Assembly: GCA_964370605.1 (NCBI GenBank)
Contig: CAYJJX010000039.1
Coordinates: 1 to 9,513 of the forward strand
DNA: 9,513 nt
From: CAYJBH01 sp964370605
GTDB lineage: Bacteria > Bacillota > Clostridia > Oscillospirales > Ruminococcaceae
Direction: 5' to 3'
Below are positions 1 to 6,385 of the stretch, piece after piece. The translations under genes and the position numbers were made by a program. Each line of letters opens with the position of its first letter. The first letter of the stretch is position 1. The notes beneath the pieces were generated by a model. The model saw only the letters and a list, made by a program, of their open reading frames with translations, was not told the DNA's origin and searched no databases.

Positions 1-580
1 CATCGATATTTGCACTGCCGATATCTGCACATGACCATGGTATGAACGAGGTGTCGCCATGTTCACCGTAAACGTATGCGTGAATATTTTTTTGAGCCAC
101 ATTCAATATTTCCGATAAACCGTGGCGAAGTCTGGCGGTGTCAAGTATTGTGCCGGAACCGATAATCTGTTTCTCCGGTATTCCCGAAATTTTCGTAAAG
201 ACATAAGTCATAATGTCTACCGGATTACTTACGATTATGTATTTAGCTTCAGGAGCATATTTTACAATATTGGGGGTGATCTGCTTCAGAATATCGACAT
301 TAGTTTTTGTAAGCTCTATTCTGGTTTGACCCGGTTTGCGAGCAACACCTGAAGTGATGATTACTATGTCGGAACCCGCTGCATCTTCATATTCTCCGGC
401 TATGATTGATATTGGATCACGAAAACATGTGCCCTGTGCGATATCAAGAACCTCACCGGTTACCTTATCTTTTTTGATGTCGAGCAAAACGATCTCTGAG
501 GCGATATCCGTGTTGGATAAATTATATGCGATCGTTGAACCCACACTGCCTGCGCCAATAATAGTAATCTTTCTTCTCAT
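1..580 (-). CDS. ldh: L-lactate dehydrogenase (LDH/MDH family), 5' part only
   Basis: NAD-dependent 2-hydroxyacid dehydrogenase, most likely converting pyruvate and NADH to L-lactate in the cytoplasm to regenerate NAD+ during fermentation. The visible 193 residues start at an ATG (578-580) with AAGGAGT five bases upstream and run off the left edge; family members are about 310-320 residues, so roughly 60% is present. Seen: Rossmann motif GAGSVG (residues 9-14), ribose-binding Asp34, the mobile loop ARKPGQTR with Arg87, SNPVD (118-122), and the catalytic set Asp147 and Arg150 (in GTILDTARLR) and His174 (in GEHGDTSF). The residue matching the classical specificity position (Gln102 in LDH, Arg102 in malate dehydrogenase) is Arg81, so malate activity cannot be excluded; from memory many clostridial proteins annotated as LDH share this loop. 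The GTILDTARLR and GEHGD contexts favour the LDH assignment. Confidence 0.93.
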   Translation of the reverse strand, partial: MRRKITIIGAGSVGSTIAYNLSNTDIASEIVLLDIKKDKVTGEVLDIAQGTCFRDPISIIAGEYEDAAGSDIVIITSGVARKPGQTRIELTKTNVDILKQITPNIVKYAPEAKYIIVSNPVDIMTYVFTKISGIPEKQIIGSGTILDTARLRHGLSEILNVAQKNIHAYVYGEHGDTSFIPWSCADIGSANID

Positions 581-585
581 TGCTA

Positions 586-592
586 ACTCCTT
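586..592 (-). promoter_or_regulatory. Ribosome binding site of the lactate dehydrogenase gene
   Basis: On the minus strand AAGGAGT lies five bases before the ATG at 580. It fixes the start of the dehydrogenase, which places the GxGxxG motif at residues 9-14 as expected for this family. Confidence 0.85.
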
Positions 593-658
593 AAATTTTA
601 GTACTATATTTTTATTATCAACAAACATAAAATTGTGCAGATAGGAATAAATTTGTGT

Positions 659-676
659 TTGTTAAAAATTTGTCAA
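659..676 (-). promoter_or_regulatory. Rex-like operator upstream of the lactate dehydrogenase gene
   Basis: The plus strand reads TTGTTAA-AAAT-TTGTCAA. The redox repressor Rex of Firmicutes recognises TTGTTAA-N4-TTAACAA, so 12 of 14 defined bases match. The site sits about 8-25 bases downstream of the predicted transcription start of the dehydrogenase, a position where a bound repressor would block transcription. Rex control of lactate dehydrogenase genes by the NADH/NAD+ ratio is well known in Gram-positive bacteria. The match is seen in the sequence; binding is inferred. Confidence 0.55.
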
Positions 677-690
677 TTTCCGACATTCTT

Positions 691-719
691 ATAATACTAC
701 ATTGTGAAAAAATTATCAA
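691..719 (-). promoter_or_regulatory. Sigma-A type promoter of the lactate dehydrogenase gene
   Basis: On the minus strand TTGATA (719-714), a 17-base spacer and TATTAT (696-691) form a strong vegetative promoter. Transcription would start near 684, giving a leader of about 100 bases that contains the Rex-like site and the ribosome binding site. Confidence 0.75.
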
Positions 720-859
720 GTACTTTTTCAAAATTTTTTCTGTTGTTTTTGTGAGGTAGGTAATGACTATGATATTCAGCGCAATCAGGTAGAGAAGTAG
801 CGTTCGTTTGCTTTTGATAAAGCGACTCTCAAAAAAATATATATAGTCAAATACTAATT

Positions 860-895
860 ATAAGTAAAACCAAGTTGGATTAATGTTTTACTTAT
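860..895. repeat. Perfect 11-bp inverted repeat, AT-rich hairpin
   Basis: ATAAGTAAAAC (860-870) is repeated as its exact reverse complement GTTTTACTTAT (885-895) around a 14-base loop. No T-tract follows, so it is not a standard terminator. It could be an operator or a remnant of a mobile-element end. Confidence 0.6.
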
Positions 896-970
896 CACTA
901 AAAGCGGTGCTGTTTTTGAGGACAGTTTACGAAAAGTAAAATTGGACTATGTTTTATTGATACACTAAAA
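862..970. repeat. Imperfect direct repeat pair, about 40 bases each
   Basis: The stretch at about 862-903 (AAGTAAAA, TTGGA, ATGTTTTA, CACTAAAA in order) recurs at about 935-970 with the same blocks in the same order and small gaps. The period is about 73 bases. The first copy contains the 11-bp inverted repeat; in the second that palindrome is broken. Origin unknown; duplication followed by decay is the simplest reading. Confidence 0.5.
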
Positions 971-1072
971 AAATATGCTTTATACAAATTGGCAATATAC
1001 AGTTGTTGTTCAGCTTATAAAAAAAGGCTTTTTGACTGTTAATATGCTGAATAAAAGTGCAGAACCATCCAG

Positions 1073-1115
1073 TTGGTATAAAACACAATTACCCGTATAA
1101 ATTATACCAATTTTT
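1073..1115 (+). terminator. Possible weak hairpin terminator
   Basis: TTGGTATAA (1073-1081) pairs exactly with TTATACCAA (1102-1110) across a 20-base loop, and a run of five T follows (1111-1115). The stem is AT-rich and the loop is long, and no gene is seen just upstream on the plus strand, so this may be only a remnant of the mobile DNA around it. Confidence 0.3.
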
Positions 1116-1262
1116 GTCAAAAAAGTCAACAGAATGAGTAGGGTGAGTAAAGCAGTGTTGAGGGAAGGTGAAAAACAGAAAATCAGATGTTACAGGCAGG
1201 TTGTATGAATGTTTTTTTAGGGAGCAGACGCGAGGAATAGTGAACAACGAAATCGTCTGCTT
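1114..1262 (+). pseudogene. Decayed 3' fragment of a tnpV-like gene
   Basis: About 110-150 bases align by eye with the 3' end of the TnpV-like gene at 8587-8922, in the same orientation. Shared blocks include TGTTGA, GAAAATCAGATG (near 1178, matching about 8836) and the 3' end, where the relic translates EQTRGIVNNEIVC against EQAREIVNNEIIC in the better copy. The part before it is broken by frameshifts and in-frame stops, and the 5' half of the gene is absent. The left boundary is vague: TTGTCAAA near 1114 also matches but with a longer gap after it. It cannot make a full product and is best seen as the scar of an old mobile element or of recombination between tnpV copies. Confidence 0.6.
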
Positions 1263-1352
1263 GACATCGGTCACGGTATCATAGCACACGAGGATGTTAA
1301 GAATTTGGACGATATACTATAAGAATTTATAACATAATCGTAAGATATTCAA

Positions 1353-1381
1353 TTTACATCCCTATTTTATTAAACTATACT
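1353..1381 (+). promoter_or_regulatory. Sigma-A type promoter of the kinase operon
   Basis: TTTACA (1353-1358), a 17-base spacer and TATACT (1376-1381) match the vegetative consensus well. Transcription would start near 1387-1389. That puts the in-frame GTG at 1386 at or before the transcript start, so it cannot be the translation start; the ATG at 1410, with AAGGG at 1398-1402, fits instead. Confidence 0.7.
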
Positions 1382-1409
1382 TTAAGTGAAAGGGGATAAG
1401 GGTGCTTTT

Positions 1410-3773
1410 ATGTTGCGTTGCATGGGATGTATGTCGGAGTATTTTACCGGCAATGATGTTTGCCCACATTGTGGGTATAAAAGAGGTGCTGCCGCAAGGG
1501 AGGCTTTCCATCTTGCACCGGAATCCATCTTAGCCGGAAAATATATTGTCGGCAGGGTGCTCGGGTTTGGCGGTTTTGGTGTTACATACATAGGTTATGA
1601 TGCTCAGCTTGAAAGGGTGGTTGCGATAAAGGAATTTTTTCCAACCTCCTTTGCGACACGTATGCCCGGAAATGTTGGGATTACGGTATTCGAGGGCAAG
1701 GCTACCGAGCAGTTTGGGTTTGGTCTTGAACGTTTTATCGACGAGGCAAAAAGACTTGCGAGATTTAACGGCATAGAGGGCATTACCGACATTTACGACA
1801 CCTTCATTGAAAACAACACCGCCTACATTATTATGGAATTTTTAAAGGGTCGTGATATAAAACAGCTGTTGAATGAATCGGGTCAGATAGGTTACGAGAC
1901 AGCAAGGGATATTATAATTAAAATCTGCGATACCTTAACACCGGTTCATGCCGAGGGAATTATACATCGAGACATAAGTCCTGATAACATATATTTTTTA
2001 GACAACGGCGACATAAAACTTCTGGACTTTGGTGCGGCAAGGTATGAGAGCAGTGCTAACTCTAAAAGTCTTTCGGTAATATTAAAGAGTGGATACGCAC
2101 CGGAAGAGCAGTATCGTGCGAAGGGTGATCAGGGTTCTTGGACGGATGTGTATGCACTGGCCGCCACCTTTTATAAAATGCTAACCGGCATTACCCCTCC
2201 CGATTCTATGGAAAGGGCAATAAACGACGAGATTAAGGAGCCGTCAAAACATGGGGTGAAGCTACCTGTCACCGCTGAAAACGCCATAATGAATGCACTC
2301 AACGTAAAAAAATCCTACCGGACCCAAACGGTACAGGAGTTTAAAAACCAACTGCTGTCCGACGGTGTTGTTCGTACCAAGGTAAAGCAGGGACAGGGAC
2401 GTTCGGGCAAAATGCCGATTGGTGGAAGGATTGCCGTTGTCGTTGCGGGAATCACCATTGTTGCCCTTGTTGCACTGCAGCTTACCGGCGTTTTAAACGT
2501 TACACCCACCACTATCGAAGTCGACTCGAGCAGTGCTTCGGCAACAGGAAGCGAAGCGGCGGTTCAGCCGCAGTCGTCGTCTGCCGTCGATGCTGCCAAC
2601 CTTGCCACCGTACCGTATGTTGTGGGAATGCAACAGGAAGAGGCGGTAGCGACATTAGAGGAGCTCGGCTTTGTTGTTGAGTTTTTTGAACCGGAATTTA
2701 ACAGTGATTTGCCACTGGGTGAGGTGACAATACAGGGGGTGCATTCCGGCACCGAATACGAAATAGGCAAAAGTATTCTCTTGAAGATAAACGGTGGTGG
2801 AATTAACGATATTGTTGGCTTGCCGGCTGCGGAGGCCGCATACATTCTGTATAACTTGGCCGAATATCAGGTTGAATATGTGCATGAATTTAACGATACC
2901 GTTCCAGCCGGACATGTTGTTGATTTTGTATTCGACGTGGATATGGACTACCATGTCACCGTAATTGTCAGTGCCGGCCCCGAGGCGGAGTATGTCGACA
3001 GCGGGGGTATGAACATTACCTCACCTGTCTTAGTTTTGCAGAGTGAGCTTTTTGACAATGCGGATAGATATACCGCTAGTGTATACGCAGGTTATATCGA
3101 CAGCAGTTCGGAACAGCTACAGTATTCTCCCAACGGTGTCGACTGGTACAAAACAGCGTCAAATGGTTCCGGAGGACTATTTTCTAACAATTATATAGAG
3201 GGCAGAGATACAGATTATTCAATCTTGGATTACGAATACAGATACCTAAACGACAGCTTTTTTGAGTATCTGTTTGAGCTACTGCCACAGCAGACCGACA
3301 GCGGAACAATACATCTGCGTATTGCAGATGTGAGGGACGACGGTGTTCATTCCAGCTATGAACTACCGCAAAAAGTTACCTATAATGTTATAGACCACGA
3401 GCAGTTTAATGTAACCGGACAGTACCTTAGCTGGGAGGATGTTGACGCAATGTCCTCCTCGGGAGAGATACCGGAATATCTGGCAAATGTCGATGCCGAG
3501 ACAAGGGCACAGTCCACTACGATAAAGTTCGAGTATAACAACATCCCCGGTTATGTAATAGAGATTGATTCCAGCGCACCGAGTAGCACAACCGAAGGGG
3601 TAACCGGTTCACGAACGGATTTAGATTTTTCCGGAACAGATTACGGGAGAATTCGCAATGAACCCTGGATAAGCGTGGTAAGAATGTACAGTATGACGTT
3701 TTTAGACAACGGCAATACGGTACACATTGAGCTTACAAGGCCTATACCGTTAGAAAGTATCATAGTGGAATAA
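1410..3773 (+). CDS. Membrane Ser/Thr protein kinase with zinc ribbon and PASTA repeats
   Basis: Hanks-type kinase predicted to sit in the membrane and phosphorylate cytoplasmic Ser/Thr in response to an outside signal. Start chosen at ATG 1410 (787 residues); a GTG at 1386 is ruled out by the promoter. Order: zinc ribbon (Cys4, 7, 18, 21); kinase about 45-320 with glycine loop LGFGGFG (52-58 region), Lys74, helix-C Glu112, HRDISPDN (catalytic Asp188, Asn193), DFG (206-208), YAPEEQY; a hydrophobic helix about 341-362; a Ser/Ala-rich linker; PASTA repeat 400-461; a diverged second PASTA 464-522; then about 265 residues rich in beta strands with no domain I recognise. PASTA modules in PknB/Stk1 kinases bind muropeptides, so a cell-wall signal is possible. 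The catalytic-loop Lys is Ser. First gene of an operon, 16 bases before the second kinase. No partner PP2C phosphatase is in the window. Confidence 0.95.
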   Translation: MLRCMGCMSEYFTGNDVCPHCGYKRGAAAREAFHLAPESILAGKYIVGRVLGFGGFGVTYIGYDAQLERVVAIKEFFPTSFATRMPGNVGITVFEGKATEQFGFGLERFIDEAKRLARFNGIEGITDIYDTFIENNTAYIIMEFLKGRDIKQLLNESGQIGYETARDIIIKICDTLTPVHAEGIIHRDISPDNIYFLDNGDIKLLDFGAARYESSANSKSLSVILKSGYAPEEQYRAKGDQGSWTDVYALAATFYKMLTGITPPDSMERAINDEIKEPSKHGVKLPVTAENAIMNALNVKKSYRTQTVQEFKNQLLSDGVVRTKVKQGQGRSGKMPIGGRIAVVVAGITIVALVALQLTGVLNVTPTTIEVDSSSASATGSEAAVQPQSSSAVDAANLATVPYVVGMQQEEAVATLEELGFVVEFFEPEFNSDLPLGEVTIQGVHSGTEYEIGKSILLKINGGGINDIVGLPAAEAAYILYNLAEYQVEYVHEFNDTVPAGHVVDFVFDVDMDYHVTVIVSAGPEAEYVDSGGMNITSPVLVLQSELFDNADRYTASVYAGYIDSSSEQLQYSPNGVDWYKTASNGSGGLFSNNYIEGRDTDYSILDYEYRYLNDSFFEYLFELLPQQTDSGTIHLRIADVRDDGVHSSYELPQKVTYNVIDHEQFNVTGQYLSWEDVDAMSSSGEIPEYLANVDAETRAQSTTIKFEYNNIPGYVIEIDSSAPSSTTEGVTGSRTDLDFSGTDYGRIRNEPWISVVRMYSMTFLDNGNTVHIELTRPIPLESIIVE

Positions 3774-3778
3774 ATTAT

Positions 3779-3784
3779 AAGAGG
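3779..3784 (+). promoter_or_regulatory. Ribosome binding site deciding a GTG start
   Basis: AAGAGG lies five bases before the GTG at 3790. An ATG at 3788 overlaps it but is out of frame. The GTG gives a protein beginning with the first Cys pair of the zinc ribbon, co-linear with the upstream kinase (both then have Lys74 and Glu112). Confidence 0.75.
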
Positions 3785-3789
3785 TTAAT

Positions 3790-6135
3790 GTGGAGAATAT
3801 CTGTTACAACTGTTTTTCGGTCAAAGGTGAATACGAGGTTTGCCCCTATTGCGGTCATGTACATGTAGATAGCGGTGAGGACGGTTTTGTCCTTAAGTGC
3901 GGCAGTAAAATCTGGGGGCGATATATAGTAGGCACCGTTTTAGGCATGGGTGGTTTTGGAATAACCTATCGAGTGTGGGACATGCGGCTTTCCTCGATGG
4001 TGGCGGTAAAAGAATTTTTTCCGCAAAGCCTCGTTTCCAGAATACCGGGCGAGATGAAGGTACGTGTGTTTTCCGGCGACAAGCAGGAGGTCTATAAATC
4101 TCACCTTGCAAAGTTTATGGACGAGGCAAGAAATCTTGCAAAATTTACCGGAGAACAACATATAGTCAACGTGTTGGATTTTTTCGAGGATAATGGCACC
4201 GCATACATAATAATGGAGTTTTTAGACGGCATTACTCTGAAAGAGCATCTTGCAAACGCCGGAGGAAGACTTTCGGTCGAAGAGGCGATACGTTACGAGA
4301 CCGAGTTGTTAAAGGCCCTGTCGGTTATCCATTCAAAAGACATTATTCACAGGGACATAAGTCCCGATAACATCTTCATTTTAAAGGATGGCAGATTAAA
4401 GATATTAGACTTTGGCGCGGCAAGGTTTGCGCTGGAGGAGGGAAGTGACCTTTCGCAAAGCGTTGTGGTGAAAAAGGGATATGCGCCACCGGAACAGTAC
4501 CGCAAAAACATGAAGCAGGGAAGATGGACCGACATATATGCAGCAGGTGCAACGCTGTATAAAATGGTAACCGGCATCACACCGGACGAGAGTATTGAGC
4601 GCGCCGAAAAGGATACGCTAAAACGCCCCAGTCATACCGGAACACTGCTCGATGCCGCCGTAGACAAAACGGTAATGAAGAGTATGGCCTTGAAACCGGA
4701 ACTTAGGTTTAAGACGGCGGGCTCCATGCTTGCAGCACTCGAAAACAGGGCCTCATTTGATTTTCCCGAAGAGGAGATTAGAAAGAGAAAAAGACGAAAC
4801 ACAGCTCTTATTGTGTCGAGTGTTGTCGCAGTTTTTCTGGTTGCAGTCTTTCTGCTTGTTCCAAGGGAGTCTGTGCCAATCGTCGAGACGGGTGACGATC
4901 CAATAGTTACCGAAACTGCCGCAACAAGCACCGCAACGGAAACGGAAGAAATTGAACCGGAAGAGGAGTTAATACCGGTAAGGCAGACCGAACCGTTGGA
5001 CTTTTCGACGATAGAACCATGCGAAATATCCATCGCACTGCAGTATGAATACAGTTGGGATGAAGAAAATCAGGTCGAACTGTTAATCGAGCCGGAGATG
5101 TTTGCGGCGCTTGAGACGGCATTTGAGGCGAAATACCCCGGCTTTGACCTTGTTGGAGAATTTTATACACACGAGATATATTCGAATGGTTCGCAAAGAA
5201 CCGAATATAGCCAACGATTATTATCCGCCGATTCTCCTACCGTGTTTGACTACAGTAGCGCAAACCAAATAACCGATCCACATCTGTCCGATCTTTCACC
5301 TCTGTATAACACATTAAATTTAGAGGAATATCATCTGCTGGAGCAATCGGCCACCCGCTATGCAAACTTTGATTGGGCAGAGGGTAATCTATACTATATG
5401 CCCTATAACTTTTATGTGGAATATTTATCCTATGACTCCGCCTTTGCCGAACAAAATTTGATTGAATTTTCGCCCGAGGGTGTTGATTATCTCGATGTTT
5501 TAGAGATCGCCAAGTCAAACCCCGGCACAACATATATACCTTGGTACGACATTACCACTTTAATAGACGCTGCCATGCCACAAATATATGAAAACAAGGA
5601 TTACGAGTTATTTGAGCAGACACTAACCGAGTATTTAGAGCTTTGGGAGAATGGCACGATTCAATCGGAATACAATGCCGTTAGAATTGATATGAGTAAC
5701 ACCTTTACTAATAATATAATACACGATAGAGAACGTGGTTTAGACACAGGTGTGCCGGTAACAGATGCCGACGGATTTATCAACTATGGCGTACCCAGCT
5801 ACAGCGTGAGTAGTTATGTGGATGAGAATGAGCAAAAGGCAGGCATGATGCTGATACACTTTATATTGAGCGACGAGGGTCAGCGGATAATTAGTATAAC
5901 CGGTAGGGAGGCACAGCCACTTAAAAAGAATATTTTAGATGAGTATGTGGCCGAATATCCTCAGCTAAATTTTATGTTACAGGACAGTTTTTTTGATAAT
6001 TTAAAAAGATTGTCTAACTACGACCTGCACATAGAAGGCTTCGATATGCTTGATGATTATCGATATGCATCCACACAAAAAGAGGATGCACTAAAATTAC
6101 TCGAGGAACAGTTTGGTTATTGGAAGGATGAATAA
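3790..6135 (+). CDS. Membrane Ser/Thr kinase with extracellular sugar-binding-protein-like (SBP family 1) domain
   Basis: Receptor-like kinase of 781 residues. Order: zinc ribbon (Cys5, 8, 18, 21); kinase about 45-318 with LGMGGFG (51-57), Lys74, Glu112, HRDISPDN (Asp189, Asn194), DFG (207-209), YAPPEQY; basic RKRKRR (331-336) that marks the cytoplasmic side; membrane helix about 338-357; Thr/Glu-rich linker to about 400; then about 380 residues outside. The outer part looks like an ABC-transporter solute-binding protein: a start like FEAKYPG (445-451), SADSPTVFDY (479-488), the hinge-like stretch LYYMPYNFYVEYLSYDSAF (534-552) and FILSDEGQ (691-698) near the end all follow the SBP family 1 pattern. 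No lipobox or own signal peptide precedes it; the membrane helix exports it. Likely role: binding a sugar or oligosaccharide and passing the signal to the kinase. The kinase domain resembles the upstream one, but the outer parts are unrelated. The ligand cannot be read from sequence. Confidence 0.94.
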   Translation: MENICYNCFSVKGEYEVCPYCGHVHVDSGEDGFVLKCGSKIWGRYIVGTVLGMGGFGITYRVWDMRLSSMVAVKEFFPQSLVSRIPGEMKVRVFSGDKQEVYKSHLAKFMDEARNLAKFTGEQHIVNVLDFFEDNGTAYIIMEFLDGITLKEHLANAGGRLSVEEAIRYETELLKALSVIHSKDIIHRDISPDNIFILKDGRLKILDFGAARFALEEGSDLSQSVVVKKGYAPPEQYRKNMKQGRWTDIYAAGATLYKMVTGITPDESIERAEKDTLKRPSHTGTLLDAAVDKTVMKSMALKPELRFKTAGSMLAALENRASFDFPEEEIRKRKRRNTALIVSSVVAVFLVAVFLLVPRESVPIVETGDDPIVTETAATSTATETEEIEPEEELIPVRQTEPLDFSTIEPCEISIALQYEYSWDEENQVELLIEPEMFAALETAFEAKYPGFDLVGEFYTHEIYSNGSQRTEYSQRLLSADSPTVFDYSSANQITDPHLSDLSPLYNTLNLEEYHLLEQSATRYANFDWAEGNLYYMPYNFYVEYLSYDSAFAEQNLIEFSPEGVDYLDVLEIAKSNPGTTYIPWYDITTLIDAAMPQIYENKDYELFEQTLTEYLELWENGTIQSEYNAVRIDMSNTFTNNIIHDRERGLDTGVPVTDADGFINYGVPSYSVSSYVDENEQKAGMMLIHFILSDEGQRIISITGREAQPLKKNILDEYVAEYPQLNFMLQDSFFDNLKRLSNYDLHIEGFDMLDDYRYASTQKEDALKLLEEQFGYWKDE

Positions 6136-6145
6136 AAAACAATAT

Positions 6146-6195
6146 TAGCCGTGCTACAATCTACAAGACTATGGCAAGAGAATGTAGCATGGCTA
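6146..6195 (+). terminator. Hairpin after the kinase operon
   Basis: A 13-base arm (6146-6158) pairs with 6183-6195 throughout, allowing one G-U pair, across a 24-base loop. It starts 10 bases after the kinase stop codon, the usual place for a terminator, but the loop is long and only a mixed AT stretch follows, so termination may be partial. Its arms resemble those of the hairpin at 8930-8957. Confidence 0.5.
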
Positions 6196-6280
6196 TACAG
6201 TTTTAATAAAGTAATTACAACTCTAATTTAACGGTTGATATTACTTTATTATTTGTTGAATTATAAATACTGCAAGCTTG

Positions 6281-6309
6281 TTGTAAATGTCTATTGACAT
6301 TACAATGTC
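6281..6309 (+). promoter_or_regulatory. Operator-like array over the -35 box of the GH3 promoter
   Basis: Three copies of one hexamer occur in alternating orientation: AATGTC (6286-6291), GACATT (6296-6301) and AATGTC (6304-6309). The first two form a palindrome that extends outwards to TTGT (6281-6284) and ACAA (6302-6305); the last two form a second palindrome, GACATT-AC-AATGTC. The central copy contains the -35 box. A repressor bound here would block RNA polymerase. The regulator is unknown and its gene is not in the window. Confidence 0.5.
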
Positions 6310-6322
6310 TTGCCAGTATACT
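6294..6322 (+). promoter_or_regulatory. Near-consensus promoter of the GH3 gene
   Basis: TTGACA (6294-6299), a 17-base spacer and TATACT (6317-6322) differ from the sigma-A consensus by one base. Transcription would start near 6329, leaving a leader of about 57 bases with AGGAG at 6377-6381. The GH3 gene therefore has its own strong promoter and need not depend on the kinase operon. Confidence 0.82.
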
Positions 6323-6385
6323 TGAACTAAATTTCGGCATTAAGCGCAAGTTAGTACCGGGAATTACAGACACATTAGGAGTATT

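Larger units (their letters stand above)
720..1113. other. Gene-free AT-rich stretch between the dehydrogenase gene and the tnpV relic
   Basis: No convincing gene is seen on either strand in this stretch. It contains an 11-bp inverted repeat (860-895), an imperfect direct repeat (about 862-903 and 935-970) and a second hairpin (1073-1115), each listed separately. A promoter-like pair, TTGATA near 814 and TATATA about 18 bases later, points right but leads into no recognisable gene and is probably chance in AT-rich DNA. Confidence 0.6.

Noticed and set aside
122..644. Two plus-strand open frames (122-352, 336-644)
   Set aside because: They lie antisense to the well-supported dehydrogenase gene and have no recognisable protein features or ribosome binding site.
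814..843. Promoter-like TTGATA and TATATA pair
   Set aside because: The spacer is 18 bases within AT-rich DNA and no gene or structured RNA follows; likely chance.
1089..1289. Minus-strand open frame of 66 codons
   Set aside because: It runs opposite to the tnpV relic, lacks a Shine-Dalgarno site and has no recognisable domain.
1386..1409. GTG at 1386 as start of the first kinase
   Set aside because: The -10 box ends at 1381, so the transcript would begin at about 1387-1389. The ATG at 1410 has AAGGG at proper spacing and makes the two kinases co-linear.
4632..5170. Long minus-strand frames (133 and 87 codons) opposite the second kinase
   Set aside because: They mirror the kinase coding sequence, including its Thr/Glu linker read backwards as Ser/Val-rich text, and show no start signals.
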